Shown: positions 10,171-21,644 of the stretch, piece by piece
How positions within the stretch are numbered: the stretch's first letter is position 1
Layout: each line of letters starts with the position of its first letter
Origin: Oryzicola mucosus
Lineage (GTDB): Bacteria > Pseudomonadota > Alphaproteobacteria > Rhizobiales > Rhizobiaceae
Assembly: GCF_014534685.1 (NCBI RefSeq)
Contig: NZ_JACVVX010000005.1
Location: 124,001-188,000, forward strand
Direction: 5' to 3'
Length of the DNA stretch: 64,000 nucleotides
Notes under the pieces: generated by a model
What the model saw: only the letters and a program-made list of their open reading frames with translations
What the model was told of the DNA's origin: nothing
Database searches by the model: none
Made by a program: the position numbers and the translations under genes

Positions 10171-11376
10171 TCAGCGCAGCATCAGCACCTGGCAGGCGTC
10201 GCCGGCTTCCGCGGCGGGCGCGAAGGGCGGGCGCACGATGGCGCAATTGGCCTCCGACAGGGTGCGCAGCATCGAGGAGTCCTGGACGTCGAACGGCGTG
10301 GCGACGAGGCCGCCCGGCGTCTCCACAGCCCTGGCGCGCACATAGTCCTGGCGCGAATCGTTTTCCTTCATCGCAGCGCCAAGCCGGGCTTCGCGCAGCG
10401 GCGGCGCATAGGCGCGACCGCCCAGCTTGGCCAGAAGCGGCTTGATGAACAGGGTGGTGCAGATCAGGCTGGCGACGGGGTTGCCGGGCAGGCCGATGCA
10501 GCGGATGTCGCCAAGCCTGCCGAACATCAGCGGCTTGCCCGGCCGCATGGCAATCTTCCAGAAGGCGAGGTTCACGCCCATGCCTGTCAGCACGTCGTGG
10601 ATGAAATCATGGTCGCCGACGGATGCGCCGCCGAGCGTGACGATGACATCGGCGCCGGCGTCGCGCGCCGTGGCGATCAGGGCTGCGATGGCATCCTCGC
10701 GGTCGGGGGCGATGCCGAGGTCGAGCACGCGTGCGCCAGCCTCGCGGGCCAGGGCTGCAACGCCATAGGCGTTGGAGGAAATGATCTGGTCGGGGCCGGG
10801 GGTGCTGCCCGGCAACAGCAACTCGTCGCCGGTGGCGATGATGGCCAAAAGCGGGGCGCGCACCACCTCGACCGTGGGATGGTTGGCGGACGCGGCGAGC
10901 GACAGGGCCGCAGCGTCCAGCAGACGGCCCTTGTCGAGCAGACGATCGCCGTCCTTGAAGTCGAGGCCGCTGTAGCGGATGTGACGGCCGGCGGCGACGG
11001 TTTCGAACACCTCGATCTTTCCGTCACCGAGATCCCTGACGTTCTCCTGGATGGCGATGGTGTCGGCGCCGGGCGGAACGGGTGCGCCGGTGAAGATGCG
11101 CACGGCCTGGCCCGGCCCGACAGAACCGGCGAACTGCCTGCCGGCCGGCGCGACGCCGATCACATCGAGCTGCGCGGGGACATTGGCGACATCACCGGCC
11201 TGGACGGCGTAACCGTCCATCGCCGAGGCATCGAAGGGCGGTTGCGTGCGCAGCGCATGGAGCGGCGCGGCGAGGATGCGACCGGCCGCATCGTGCAAGG
11301 CGACCGTCTCCGAGCCGCGCGGTTCGGCACCGTCGAGCAGATGAGCAAGGGCTGCGTCGACCGGTGTCAAAGCCAT
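10171..11376 (-). CDS. moeA: Molybdopterin molybdenumtransferase
   Basis: Inserts molybdate into adenylated molybdopterin in molybdenum-cofactor synthesis. It has 401 residues, the usual length. Typical features are the N-terminal RTQPPFDASAMDGYAV substrate loop, VRIFTGAPVPPGADTI, the MPT-binding subdomain with ATGDELLLPG and SNAYGVAAL, VTLGGASVGDHDF, and MRPGKPLMFGRLG near the end. It follows moaC by a 7-base gap on the same strand, so trpD-trpC-moaC-moeA probably form one transcription unit. In related genomes lexA normally follows moeA; here uvrA does (see findings). Confidence 0.97.
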   Translation of the reverse strand: MALTPVDAALAHLLDGAEPRGSETVALHDAAGRILAAPLHALRTQPPFDASAMDGYAVQAGDVANVPAQLDVIGVAPAGRQFAGSVGPGQAVRIFTGAPVPPGADTIAIQENVRDLGDGKIEVFETVAAGRHIRYSGLDFKDGDRLLDKGRLLDAAALSLAASANHPTVEVVRAPLLAIIATGDELLLPGSTPGPDQIISSNAYGVAALAREAGARVLDLGIAPDREDAIAALIATARDAGADVIVTLGGASVGDHDFIHDVLTGMGVNLAFWKIAMRPGKPLMFGRLGDIRCIGLPGNPVASLICTTLFIKPLLAKLGGRAYAPPLREARLGAAMKENDSRQDYVRARAVETPGGLVATPFDVQDSSMLRTLSEANCAIVRPPFAPAAEAGDACQVLMLR

Positions 11377-11383
11377 GGTGTCC

Positions 11384-11869
11384 TCACTCCGCGCGAAAAT
11401 CGCCTGATTTGCCGCCGGTCTTTTCGATCAGCCGGATGCCCGAAATCACCATGGCGCGGTCGACCGCCTTGGCCATGTCGTAGATGGTCAGGCAGGCGAC
11501 CGATGCCGCCGTCAGCGCTTCCATCTCCACGCCAGTCCTGCCGGAGACCCGCGCCAGCGCTGTGACACGCAAGCCGGGCAGGCTTTCATCGGCTTCGATA
11601 TCGACCGAGACCTTGTTGAGCAGCAGGGGGTGGCAGAGCGGGATCAGTTCATGGGTGCGCTTGGCGGCCATGATTCCGGCAATGCGCGCCGTGGCGAGAA
11701 CATCGCCCTTCCTGGCGTTGCCTGACAGAATCAGCGACAGCGTTTCGGGCAGCATGGTGACGGTGCCTTCGGCGACGGCCGTACGCACGGTCTCCGCCTT
11801 GTCGCCGACATCGACCATATGGGCTTCGCCCCTGGCGTCGAGATGGGTGAGGGCGGGCGGCTTGCTCAT
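11384..11869 (-). CDS. moaC: Cyclic pyranopterin monophosphate synthase
   Basis: Second step of molybdopterin synthesis: converts the MoaA product to cyclic pyranopterin monophosphate. The product is 161 residues. Family motifs are [18 protein letters not shown] at the N-terminus, the LCHPLLL segment with the catalytic histidine, [20 protein letters not shown] (split here as VTALARVSG and [10 protein letters not shown]), and the [10 protein letters not shown] lysine region. ATG 11869 overlaps the trpC stop by one base (TGATG), indicating translational coupling. A GTG one codon upstream is also possible. Confidence 0.97.
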   Translation of the reverse strand: MSKPPALTHLDARGEAHMVDVGDKAETVRTAVAEGTVTMLPETLSLILSGNARKGDVLATARIAGIMAAKRTHELIPLCHPLLLNKVSVDIEADESLPGLRVTALARVSGRTGVEMEALTAASVACLTIYDMAKAVDRAMVISGIRLIEKTGGKSGDFRAE

Positions 11870-12678
11870 CACGCCGCCACGTCAGCCGGGCCGAACAACA
11901 GGGCCTGCGTGGCGGCCGTTACGTCGTCCTTGCGCATCAGGCTCTCGCCGACGAGAAACGTGCCGATGCCGCTCTTTTCCAGCCGCAAGCAGTCGTCATG
12001 GGTGAAGACACCGCTTTCGCCGACCAAGAGCCGGTCGGCAGGCACCATCTTTGCAAGGCGCTCGGAGGTTTCGAGACTGACTTCGAAAGTGCGCAGATTG
12101 CGGTTGTTGATGCCGAGCAGCTTCGAGGTGAGCTTCAGCGCGCGCTCGGTCTCTTCTTCGTCATGGACTTCGATCAGCACATCCATGCCGAGTTCGAAGG
12201 CGGTTTCCTCCAACCGATGCGCGAGATCGTCGTCGACGCTGGCCATGATGATGAGAATGGCATCCGCCCCCCAGGCGCGCGCTTCATAGACCTGATAGGT
12301 GTCGAACAGGAAATCCTTGCGCAGAGCGGGCAGGGTGCAGGCCTTGCGGGCCGCGGTGAGGAATTCCGGCGCGCCCTGAAACGACGGGGCATCGGTCAAC
12401 ACGGAAAGACAGGCAGCTCCACCGGCTTCATAGGCCGCTGCCAAGGCGGGCGGGTCGAAATCCGGACGGATCAGGCCCTTGGAGGGGCTGGCCTTCTTGA
12501 TCTCGGCAATCAGGGCGAACTGCCCGGCATCCCGCTTTGCCTGCAATGCGCGTTGGAAACCGCGCGGCGCGCCCATGTCGAGCGCCCGCGCCTTGATGTC
12601 GGCAAGCGGGATCGCAGCCTTGGCGGCGGCGATTTCCTCGCGCTTATAGGCTTCGATGCGGCTGAGAATGTCGGCCAT
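11869..12678 (-). CDS. trpC: Indole-3-glycerol-phosphate synthase
   Basis: Ring-closing decarboxylation of CdRP in tryptophan biosynthesis, a TIM-barrel enzyme of 269 residues. Diagnostic stretches are [15 protein letters not shown] with the catalytic lysine, [43 protein letters not shown] and [12 protein letters not shown]. The start at 12678 ([16 protein letters not shown]) is the conserved one; the frame to 12816 overlaps trpD and is not conserved. It begins 4 bases after the trpD stop codon and overlaps moaC by one base. Confidence 0.97.
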   Translation of the reverse strand: MADILSRIEAYKREEIAAAKAAIPLADIKARALDMGAPRGFQRALQAKRDAGQFALIAEIKKASPSKGLIRPDFDPPALAAAYEAGGAACLSVLTDAPSFQGAPEFLTAARKACTLPALRKDFLFDTYQVYEARAWGADAILIIMASVDDDLAHRLEETAFELGMDVLIEVHDEEETERALKLTSKLLGINNRNLRTFEVSLETSERLAKMVPADRLLVGESGVFTHDDCLRLEKSGIGTFLVGESLMRKDDVTAATQALLFGPADVAA

Positions 12679-12682
12679 GATC

Positions 12683-13693
12683 CTATCCGTTCGATGCCGC
12701 CACCAGCCTGCCGAGCACGGAGAGCGCCTGGCCGCTGTCGATGGATTGTGTTGCGAGCGCAATGCCTTCGGGCAAATCCTTCGCCTTGCCGGCGATGTGG
12801 ATGCCGGCGCCGGCATTCATCAGCACCGTGTCGCGATAGGCTCCCGGCACGCCCGAGAGAACGTCGCGCAACGCCTTGGCATTGAACGCCGCGTCGCCGC
12901 CGCGCAGATCGTCCTTGCTGTGGCGCCCAAGCCCGAACTCTTCCGGTGTCAGCGTGAAGCTGCGCACCGCGCCATTGGCGATTTCCGCAACGGAGGTTTC
13001 GCCCGTCGTGGTGATCTCGTCAAAGCCGTCGCCATGCACGACCCAGGAATGATCGGCACCCAATGTCTTGAGGGTTTCGGCGACCGGCAGCACCCATTCC
13101 GGAGCAAAGACCCCGACCATCTGGCGGGTGACGCCGGCGGGATTGGAAAGCGGGCCGAGAATATTGAAGATGGTGCGGGTGCCGAGTTCGACCCGGGTCG
13201 GGCCGACATGCTTCATGGCAGGATGATGCGCCGGCGCGAACATGAAGCCGATGCCGGCTTCCTCGATGCAGCGGCCGATCGCCTCTGGCGCCAGGTCGAT
13301 ATTGATGCCGAGGCTGGTCAGAACATCCGCCGCGCCTGTCTGCGAGGACAGGCCGCGATTGCCATGCTTGGCCACGACGACGCCGGCGCCCGCCGCCACA
13401 AGGGCCGAGGCGCTGGAAATGTTGACGCTGTGCGAATTGTCGCCGCCGGTGCCGACGATATCGATGGCGCCCGCCGGAGCCGTGACGCGCAGCATTTTCT
13501 CGCGCATGGTGGCGACCGCGCCGGAGATTTCCTCCACACTTTCGCCGCGGACGCGCAGCGCCATGAGGAAGCCGCCGATCTGGCCGGGAGTGGCATTGCC
13601 CGACATGATGATGTCGAAAGCCTCGCGCGCCTCCTCGAAGGTGAGGGACGAACCGCCTGCGGCCTTGGCGATGTAGGGTTTCAGCGTGCTCAT
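12683..13693 (-). CDS. trpD: Anthranilate phosphoribosyltransferase
   Basis: Transfers phosphoribose from PRPP to anthranilate. The 336-residue product shows the [14 protein letters not shown] glycine-rich PRPP loop, [36 protein letters not shown] and the [15 protein letters not shown] segment, all characteristic. It is the first gene of the trpD-trpC-moaC-moeA run; its stop is 4 bases from trpC. The adjacent upstream gene (ppiD-like) ends one base from its start codon on the same strand, so transcription may begin even further upstream. Confidence 0.97.
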   Translation of the reverse strand: MSTLKPYIAKAAGGSSLTFEEAREAFDIIMSGNATPGQIGGFLMALRVRGESVEEISGAVATMREKMLRVTAPAGAIDIVGTGGDNSHSVNISSASALVAAGAGVVVAKHGNRGLSSQTGAADVLTSLGINIDLAPEAIGRCIEEAGIGFMFAPAHHPAMKHVGPTRVELGTRTIFNILGPLSNPAGVTRQMVGVFAPEWVLPVAETLKTLGADHSWVVHGDGFDEITTTGETSVAEIANGAVRSFTLTPEEFGLGRHSKDDLRGGDAAFNAKALRDVLSGVPGAYRDTVLMNAGAGIHIAGKAKDLPEGIALATQSIDSGQALSVLGRLVAASNG

Positions 13694-13694
13694 G

Positions 13695-15584
13695 TCAGAA
13701 GGCCAACGCCTGATCGATGGCGGCCTGATTGGTGCTCACCGAATACTTACTGCTCAGCTTGGCGATGAGCTGGTCGAGCAAGTCGGACGACATGCCGGAG
13801 GTGAACGTGTTGCGGGCGGCTTCCGGCAGGCTGCTGGCGTCCGCGCCGGCCGGCTCGAACACCTCGGTGACCTTGAACAGGATGCGGTTGCCATCCGTCG
13901 GCGCGGCGAAGGTTCCGACGGCGTTCTGCGCGACGTCGAATACGGCTGCGACTCCGTCCTGCCCGAAATCGGCATCGTCGGCGCCACGCTTCAGGCCGCG
14001 CTTGGTCTGCTTCTCCGACTTCACCTCAGCGGCGATGTCGTCGAGGCTGGCGCCGCCTTCGACCCGCTTCTGCAACTCGGTAGCCTTTTCGGTGAGAAGC
14101 CGGGTGGTTTCCTGCGCGGTCCAATCGGCAACGACCTTCTCACGGACTTCGTCCAGGGTGCGGTCGCGGGCAGGGGTCGTGCCATCGAGTTCGTAGAACA
14201 CGTAGCCATTGCTGCCGACATTGATCGCCGGGTTTTCCGTGCCGACCTCGGCGTCGAACACCGCCTGGATGAGATCGCGCGAAGATGGCAAGGTGTTGAT
14301 GACGTTGCCGGCCACGTCGAGCGCGTTGCGGTCGATGGCGTCGATCGTGGTGATCTTCAGCTTCAGTCTGTCGGCGGCTTCCTGCATCGACTCGCCGCCG
14401 GCGCGCGCGTCCTCATAAGAATCATGCACGTCGAGCAGGACGCGGTTGGCTTCCGCCAGAGCGAGATCGCGGCGGATTTCCTCCTTGACCGCGTCGAAGG
14501 GCTTCACCTGCTCGGGGTTGATCGCGGTGACGCGCAGCAGGACCGGGCCGAACATGCCCTGGACGACATCGCTGACCTGGTTGACCTGAAGGCCGAATGC
14601 CGTGTCGGCGACGCCCTGATCGGGCACGCTGTCCTTGGTCACGGTGCCGAGCGCAACGTCGGCAGGGGTCTTGCCCTGTTCGGCGACGAGCTGGTCGAAG
14701 GTTTTTCCACCGGCGAGCGCATCATGCGCTGTCTTGGCGGCATCTGCGTTCGGGAACACCAGCTGCTCGACGGTACGCGTCTCGGGCGTGGTGAACTGCG
14801 CCTTGTTGGCGTCGTAGTCGGCGCGGACCTGATCGTCGGCCACGGCGGTCAGATCGACGATGTCTTCCGGCTCCAGCTTGATGTAGCGGAACTTGCGGTA
14901 TTCGGGGGCGGCGTAGCGCTGCTTGTTTTGTTCGAACCATGCGGACAGCACTTCTTCCGAGGGCGCGGCCACCGGCTGCACCAGCGATTCCGGCAGAACC
15001 ACGAATTCGGCGGTGCGGTCTTCGCCCTGATAGAGCGCGGCGGCGCGCAGGAAGGTGTCGGGCGCGCGGAAGCCGTCGGAGACCGCCTCGACGATCTGCT
15101 GGCGCTTGGCATCCTGCGAGCGGGTGCGCAGATAGTCTTCGGAGCGCATGCCGATCTGGCCCAGGATGTAGTCGAAGGCCTGGCGGTTGAACCGCCCATC
15201 CTGGCCGCGGAAGGTGGGGTCTTCGCTGACGAGAAGGGCGAGACGGTCCTTCGACAGACCGAGATTGAGTTCGCGCGCCTGTTCGTCGAGCACGGCGCCG
15301 CCGATCAGCTGGGCCAGGACCTGCTGGTCGACGCCGAAGCTGCGGGCCTGGTCGCGCGTCAGCTGCTGGCCGAACTGCTGCGAATAGAGATTGACCTGCC
15401 GGTTGTAGGCGAGACGGTAATCCGTTGCCGAAACCTCGGTGCCGCCGACCGTTATGACATTCTGGTTGCCGAAGCCGCCGAGCATCGATCCGGAGATGCC
15501 CCAGACGCCGAAGCTCAGCACGAGAAGCAGAAGAAGGATCTTGGCGACCCATGTACCGGCGGCGCGTCTAAGCGATTCGAGCAT
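13695..15584 (-). CDS. PpiD-like membrane-anchored periplasmic chaperone / peptidyl-prolyl isomerase
   Basis: A 629-residue protein. After a short cytoplasmic start ([15 protein letters not shown]) there is one membrane helix ([17 protein letters not shown]), then a large periplasmic part: a SurA/PpiD-type N-domain ([34 protein letters not shown]) and a parvulin-like region around residues 240-360, with related sequence afterwards. The parvulin signature is weak, as in other PpiD proteins, so it may act mainly as a chaperone at the Sec translocon. ATG 15584 is preceded by AGGAAG; the frame to 15659 adds an unconvincing extension. Divergent from tpiA across about 147 bases. Confidence 0.9.
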   Translation of the reverse strand: MLESLRRAAGTWVAKILLLLLVLSFGVWGISGSMLGGFGNQNVITVGGTEVSATDYRLAYNRQVNLYSQQFGQQLTRDQARSFGVDQQVLAQLIGGAVLDEQARELNLGLSKDRLALLVSEDPTFRGQDGRFNRQAFDYILGQIGMRSEDYLRTRSQDAKRQQIVEAVSDGFRAPDTFLRAAALYQGEDRTAEFVVLPESLVQPVAAPSEEVLSAWFEQNKQRYAAPEYRKFRYIKLEPEDIVDLTAVADDQVRADYDANKAQFTTPETRTVEQLVFPNADAAKTAHDALAGGKTFDQLVAEQGKTPADVALGTVTKDSVPDQGVADTAFGLQVNQVSDVVQGMFGPVLLRVTAINPEQVKPFDAVKEEIRRDLALAEANRVLLDVHDSYEDARAGGESMQEAADRLKLKITTIDAIDRNALDVAGNVINTLPSSRDLIQAVFDAEVGTENPAINVGSNGYVFYELDGTTPARDRTLDEVREKVVADWTAQETTRLLTEKATELQKRVEGGASLDDIAAEVKSEKQTKRGLKRGADDADFGQDGVAAVFDVAQNAVGTFAAPTDGNRILFKVTEVFEPAGADASSLPEAARNTFTSGMSSDLLDQLIAKLSSKYSVSTNQAAIDQALAF

Positions 15585-15731
15585 CGTGTCTTCCTGTTTC
15601 GGCGCGGTTTTGCCCGCACTTTTGCATGGTGAAAGCGCAATAGCGTCCTTATCGGCCACTGTCGATTGCTTTGTGGCGCCATTTTGGTAGGGAGGGCCCG
15701 TTCGATTGTCACATCAATGGGAAGAGATCGC

Positions 15732-16496
15732 ATGACGCCCGGAATTCGCCCGCTTGTCGCTGGAAACTGGAAGATGAACGGCACATCGGCGTCGCTGAAC
15801 GAATTGCTGGCGATCGGAAACGGCTTCATGGCCGGGCTGGACGCCAAGGCCGACGCGCTGATCTGCGTTCCGGCGACGCTTCTGGCGCGCGCGGCCGACA
15901 CGCTCGAGAGCACGCCGGTCAAGGCGGGCGGCGAGGACTGCCACGCGAAAGAAAACGGCGCCCATACCGGCGACATTTCGGCAGAGATGCTCAAGGACGC
16001 CGGCGCGAGCTCCGTCATTGTCGGCCATTCCGAACGCCGGACCGACCATGGCGAGACCGATGCCGTCGTTCACGCCAAGGCGGAAGCCGCATGGCGGGCC
16101 GGGCTGACAGCCGTCATCTGCATCGGCGAAACCCGCGCCGAACGCGAAGGCGGTGCGACGCTCGACATCTTGTCGCGGCAGATCGAGGGCTCGGTGCCGC
16201 AGGCGGCGACACCCGAAACCACCGTCATCGCCTATGAGCCGGTGTGGGCCATCGGCACCGGGCTGACGCCGACGGTGGACGACGTGGCCGAGGCGCATGC
16301 CCATATCCGCAAGCAGCTGGCTGCGAAGCTGGGCGAAAGCGCCTCGAAAATGCGCATTCTCTATGGCGGCTCGGTGAAGCCTTCCAACGCCAGCGAGCTT
16401 CTGTCGATCGCCAATGTCGACGGCGCGCTGGTCGGCGGCGCGAGCCTCAAGGCGGTGGATTTTCTCGGCATCGCCGAGGCCTATCGGTCGATGTGA
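15732..16496 (+). CDS. tpiA: Triose-phosphate isomerase
   Basis: Interconverts dihydroxyacetone phosphate and glyceraldehyde 3-phosphate. The 254-residue product has VAGNWKMNG (substrate-binding Asn and Lys), IVGHSERR (catalytic His), [14 protein letters not shown] (catalytic Glu and the flexible loop) and [14 protein letters not shown] (phosphate loop). ATG 15732 has GGGAAGAG at good spacing. It is the first gene of a rightward group tpiA-secG-(L,D-transpeptidase)-pyrG. Confidence 0.98.
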   Translation: MTPGIRPLVAGNWKMNGTSASLNELLAIGNGFMAGLDAKADALICVPATLLARAADTLESTPVKAGGEDCHAKENGAHTGDISAEMLKDAGASSVIVGHSERRTDHGETDAVVHAKAEAAWRAGLTAVICIGETRAEREGGATLDILSRQIEGSVPQAATPETTVIAYEPVWAIGTGLTPTVDDVAEAHAHIRKQLAAKLGESASKMRILYGGSVKPSNASELLSIANVDGALVGGASLKAVDFLGIAEAYRSM

Positions 16497-16651
16497 TCAC
16501 CCGCCTCGCGGTTGCATTGGTTCGGCCGCTTCCCATATTCGGCGAGCCGAGGCTTGGAAATGCCTCAAAACCATTGTAATGAGCCGCCTTTGAAAGCCGG
16601 GCGTCAGCTCGAACCGCCCGCCGCAGCCCGTTCAAGATCCCAGGAAGCGCT

Positions 16652-17173
16652 ATGCAAACCATCCTTATCGTCGTTCACTTGATGATCGTGCTCGCACTCG
16701 TGGGCGTGGTGCTCGTGCAGCGGTCCGAAGGCGGTGGTCTGGGCATCGGCGGCGGATCGGGCTTCATGACGACGCGCGGCGCAGCCAACGCGCTGACCCG
16801 GGCGACGGCTGTTCTGGCGCTGGCCTTCTTCATCACCTCGCTCGGCCTGTCGCTGATGGCGCGCCACAGCGAGCGTCCGATCGACATTCTCGACCGCATC
16901 CCGGCAGGACAGCCCGGCAGCGGCGGCGGCGTGCTCGATCAGCTCGGCGGCTCCGGCACAACGGCGCCGGCAGCACCCGCGCAGCCGGCTCCGCCTTCGG
17001 GCGACGGCGCATCCGTTCCGAGCGCTCCGGCGGCAACCGCGCCCGCCGCACCGGCGACCGAAACCCCGGCGGCGCCGGTTACTCCCGAACCGGCAACGCC
17101 GGCGCCCGCGGCTCCGTCCGATGCGACCCCGGCTCCCGCAGCACCCGCCGCGCCGCAGGTTCCGAACAACTAG
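16652..17173 (+). CDS. secG: Preprotein translocase subunit SecG with long Ala/Pro tail
   Basis: Small SecYEG subunit of the inner-membrane protein channel. Residues 1-80 are the SecG core: two membrane helices around the RSEGGGLGIGGGSGFM loop. The following ~90 residues are a low-complexity tail of alanine, proline and threonine, which is normal for alphaproteobacterial SecG but makes the protein (173 residues) longer than the ~110 residues of E. coli. AGGAAG precedes the ATG by 6 bases. A hairpin terminator follows at about 17239-17290. Confidence 0.95.
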   Translation: MQTILIVVHLMIVLALVGVVLVQRSEGGGLGIGGGSGFMTTRGAANALTRATAVLALAFFITSLGLSLMARHSERPIDILDRIPAGQPGSGGGVLDQLGGSGTTAPAAPAQPAPPSGDGASVPSAPAATAPAAPATETPAAPVTPEPATPAPAAPSDATPAPAAPAAPQVPNN

Positions 17174-17238
17174 TAGAGCTCCAAGCTTTGCCTGGACTTT
17201 CCAGACAAACTCTAACATTCAGGCTTTGTTAACTTTCA

Positions 17239-17290
17239 GTTTGCCGCGTTTCTGTTGTTCTTCGAACACAGGCGCGGCAAATTTGTTTTG
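17239..17290 (+). terminator. Intrinsic terminator after secG
   Basis: Long hairpin: TTTGCCGCG pairs with CGCGGCAAA, and inside it CTGTTGTTC pairs with GAACACAG around TTC. It is followed by TTTGTTTT. It separates secG from the L,D-transpeptidase gene. Confidence 0.7.
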
Positions 17291-17435
17291 ATCACGAAGA
17301 TTCGACGGGGCCGGACCGGCCCCGCATCTTGAGCAGCGCCGTAACAATCGCTTATAGACAATCTCTCGACTGCGCCTGTCCTCGAGGACCTGCGCCATGT
17401 CTCAGGCAACTTCGGAATTCCGGGATATCGTCACC

Positions 17436-18557
17436 ATGCAGCTTCGCCGCTTCATTCTCATCGGTCTTTGCTCGGTGTTCTGCACCGCAAGCGCTGCCCT
17501 TGCCGCAACGCCAGCGGGCGTCGTCGGCAATGCGCCGTCCACGGCTGCGACCAGCCATGTCATCGCCATCGCCGCCAAGAGCGACGCAGCCCAGCTGAAG
17601 GCCTTGCTGCGCAAGAAGAGCCCGACCGCCGAGGAGCAGAAGCAGATCAAGCAGTTGCAGGCCAAGATCGCCGCCGACCGCGCCGCGTCGCTGGAAAAGC
17701 AGCGCCAGGCCAAGCTGGAGATGATGCGCGCCGCCGCCAGGGAGCGGGCGCAGAAGGAACGCGAGACGTTCTTTGCCCGCAAGGCGGCGCCGGCTGAAAA
17801 GCCCGCCAAGGTCGTCGTGCAGGCGCCGGTGCGCAAGGTTCCCGTCGCGGTCGCAGCACCCGTGCAGCAGCCGCAGCCGATGCCGGCCGATGTGATGGCG
17901 TTCGCCTCGCAAGGCAACAACGGTGAATTGCGCAGCGAGCAGGTGACAGCCGCGGCGCCGCAGCGCGTCGGCCTGTTCGGCGGCCTCTTCGGCGCCAGCC
18001 AGCCGGTCGTGCGCGACGCCATGCTGCCGCAGACCCGCGCGCTGGACGGCGTGCTGGAGCAGCGCGAGGCGCAGCGCGGCAAGTTCAAGGTCAAGTCGGA
18101 ATTCGAGCCGCAGGTCGTCGCCTTCACCGGCTATCGCCCCGGCCAGATCGTCGTCGACACCTCCTCGCGCTTCCTCTACCTCATCGAATCGTCGGGCACC
18201 GCGCGCCGCTACGCCATCGCCGTCGGCCGCGAAGGCCTCGAGTTCAAGGGCCGCGCCACGGTCGGCGACAAGCAGGAATGGCCGCGCTGGTTCCCCACCG
18301 CCGACATGCAGAAGCGCGAGCCGTCCAAATACGGCCGCTACAAGGACGGCATGAATGGCGGCCCGGACAACCCGCTCGGCGCGCGTGCGATCTATCTCTA
18401 CCAGGGCAAGACCGACACCCACATCCGCATCCACGGCACCAACCAGCCGCAGACCATCGGCACCAACTCGTCGAATGGCTGCTTCCGCATGGTCAACGAC
18501 CATGTGATGGACCTGTACCGCCGCGTGCCGATGGGCGCGGAAGTCATCGTCCTGTAA
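17436..18557 (+). CDS. Secreted L,D-transpeptidase (YkuD domain)
   Basis: Periplasmic peptidoglycan cross-linking or lipoprotein-anchoring enzyme. With ATG 17436 the product is 373 residues, beginning with a signal peptide (MQLRRFILIGLCSVF, cleavage near AALAA). Residues ~35-110 are Ala/Lys/Glu-rich and probably coiled-coil (MMRAAARERAQKERE). The YkuD domain occupies the last ~135 residues: GQIVVDTSSRFLYLIESSG at its start, and the catalytic HIRIHGTNQP ... SSNGCFRMVNDHVMDLY with the active-site cysteine. The alternative start at 17397 has GAGGA upstream and would lengthen the n-region by 13 residues; both are possible. A strong terminator follows. Confidence 0.9.
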   Translation: MQLRRFILIGLCSVFCTASAALAATPAGVVGNAPSTAATSHVIAIAAKSDAAQLKALLRKKSPTAEEQKQIKQLQAKIAADRAASLEKQRQAKLEMMRAAARERAQKERETFFARKAAPAEKPAKVVVQAPVRKVPVAVAAPVQQPQPMPADVMAFASQGNNGELRSEQVTAAAPQRVGLFGGLFGASQPVVRDAMLPQTRALDGVLEQREAQRGKFKVKSEFEPQVVAFTGYRPGQIVVDTSSRFLYLIESSGTARRYAIAVGREGLEFKGRATVGDKQEWPRWFPTADMQKREPSKYGRYKDGMNGGPDNPLGARAIYLYQGKTDTHIRIHGTNQPQTIGTNSSNGCFRMVNDHVMDLYRRVPMGAEVIVL

Positions 18558-18577
18558 AGACCTCACAGGAAATGCTC

Positions 18578-18608
18578 GAAAGGCCGGCGCGTGCCGGCCT
18601 TTTTGTTT
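18578..18608 (+). terminator. Intrinsic terminator after the L,D-transpeptidase gene
   Basis: AAGGCCGGC / GCCGGCCTT stem with a GCGT loop, followed by a TTTTTG tract. It isolates the upstream gene from pyrG. Confidence 0.9.
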
Positions 18609-18719
18609 GCGCGGACGGGCGTACCTATCTAAGCGACGACCAACACAAAAAATGCGCCATCTTGGGAAAAAGCCGACGCGGCGGTTTTTTCTCTGGCGGA
18701 ATCGATTTGGCCGCGATAA

Positions 18720-20360
<1,641 letters not shown>

Positions 20361-20437
20361 TCCACGACTTGTCGGGCGGGGCAACACGATCCGTGTTGAC
20401 TTTGCCCGGCAGCCGATGGGATATGCCAGCGTCTCTT

Positions 20438-20522
20438 CGGGGCTTGGCGGAATTGGTAGACGCAAGAGACTTAAAATCTCTCGGGCTTGCCCGTACCGGT
20501 TCGATTCCGGTAGCCCCGACCA
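20438..20522 (+). tRNA. tRNA-Leu (anticodon TAA)
   Basis: Folds as a class II tRNA of 85 bases including the encoded CCA: acceptor CGGGGCT / AGCCCCG, D-arm GCGGAATTGGTAGACGC, anticodon arm AGAGA-CTTAAAA-TCTCT, a 13-base variable arm, and T-arm ACCGG-TTCGATT-CCGGT. The large variable arm and the TAA anticodon identify leucine. Confidence 0.96.
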
Positions 20523-20552
20523 CACCTATTCCGACATTCCACGTCGCCAGGT

Positions 20553-21545
20553 TCAGGCCAAAACCGGTCCGGTGAGCTGCATGGCGGGTTTCGGAAGGCA
20601 TCCCATCTCGATGAGGCTTGTTTTGACCGCTTCATTCAGCGGCGTTCTGGGTTCGCGTCCGATCAGTTCGACCAGCCTGGAATTGTCGAGGCGCACCGGA
20701 TAACGCCAGTAGGGCGCCAACTCCGCCGCCTCGCGCGGAAAACTCGCGAAAGGCGCAGCAAGCCGCATCAGCCACCATGGAAACCCGTAAGAGCGGAGCC
20801 GGCTGCCGCAGGCATTGCGGATCGCTTCCACCATCGTCTTGCCGCTGTCGTCGACGTAGCCTTCGAATTGCAGCCGTTCGAAGCGTCCCAGGCGTGTGGG
20901 GTTGTCGACAAGCTGTGCGAAAGCCTCGGCGAGGTCCGGGAGATAGGCCCAACTGTGGCCGCTGCCGCGTGCAGGATCAACGATGCGCCGCACCGGCTTT
21001 CCCGGTGAAACCATGGCCTGTGCGAACCAGCTGGCGCGAGCACCGGGTCCGAAGAAATCGCCGGCCCGCAAGATGAGCGAGGGCACCTCCGGTGCGGCCT
21101 GTTCCAGGCGCTGTTCAAGCGCGACACGGATCTGGCCCTTGCGGCTGTTCGGATGCTGCGCGCTGTCTGCCGAGATCACCGGGGTGGCCTTGGGATCGAA
21201 ATTGTAGATTGTGCCGGGAAGCACGATGCGCGCGCCGCCCGCCGATTTGGCAGCCGCGATGGTGTTGTCGATCATGGGAAGGACGAGCTTGTCCCAATTC
21301 ATATAGTTCGGCGGGTTGACCGCATGGACGACGATCGTCGCACCCGCGACGGCCCTGATGACATCGTCGCGCTCCATGGCGTCGCCCGCGACCCAATGAA
21401 CCTGTGCAGGGCCTTGGTTTTGGGCTTTGGCTGTGTCGCGGACCATGCCGCTGACATGCCAGCCATGGCGGACAAGGGCCGTGGCGATGCTGCTGCCGAT
21501 ACCGCCGGTTGCCCCAAGCACGAGAGCTGTCTTGTTCTGTTCCAT
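20553..21545 (-). CDS. NAD(P)-dependent epimerase/dehydratase (NmrA/atypical SDR) family protein
   Basis: A 330-residue Rossmann-fold protein. The N-terminal TALVLGATGGIGSSIATAL is the dinucleotide-binding glycine motif; WVAGDAMERDDV and VVHAVNPPNY follow as in atypical short-chain reductases; SWAYLPDLAEAFAQLV is typical of NAD-dependent sugar epimerase-like proteins. The classical YxxxK is not evident, so it may be non-catalytic or use another site. Substrate unknown. ATG 21545 is preceded by GAGGA. It is divergent from a LysR regulator with a palindromic site between, suggesting local regulation. Confidence 0.85.
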   Translation of the reverse strand: MEQNKTALVLGATGGIGSSIATALVRHGWHVSGMVRDTAKAQNQGPAQVHWVAGDAMERDDVIRAVAGATIVVHAVNPPNYMNWDKLVLPMIDNTIAAAKSAGGARIVLPGTIYNFDPKATPVISADSAQHPNSRKGQIRVALEQRLEQAAPEVPSLILRAGDFFGPGARASWFAQAMVSPGKPVRRIVDPARGSGHSWAYLPDLAEAFAQLVDNPTRLGRFERLQFEGYVDDSGKTMVEAIRNACGSRLRSYGFPWWLMRLAAPFASFPREAAELAPYWRYPVRLDNSRLVELIGREPRTPLNEAVKTSLIEMGCLPKPAMQLTGPVLA

Positions 21546-21604
21546 TGATCTGGTCCTCGTCTCAATCGTTCGATGAGAGGAAGATGGGGCCAATGCAGGT
21601 GAAA

Positions 21605-21621
21605 GATAATTGCAAATTATC
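21605..21621. promoter_or_regulatory. Perfect palindrome between reductase gene and LysR gene, probable LysR operator
   Basis: GATAATTGCAAATTATC, a 7-3-7 perfect inverted repeat in the 99-base divergent intergenic region. It is AT-rich in GC-rich surroundings and contains the T-N11-A spacing of LysR-type operators. The natural candidate ligand is the LysR protein encoded 24 bases downstream. Confidence 0.65.
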
Positions 21622-21644
21622 CGACAGATGCTAGTCATAAATTT

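Noticed and set aside
13686-15632. 648-codon rightward frame
   Set aside because: Antisense shadow of the PpiD-like gene; no start signal and no recognisable domain.
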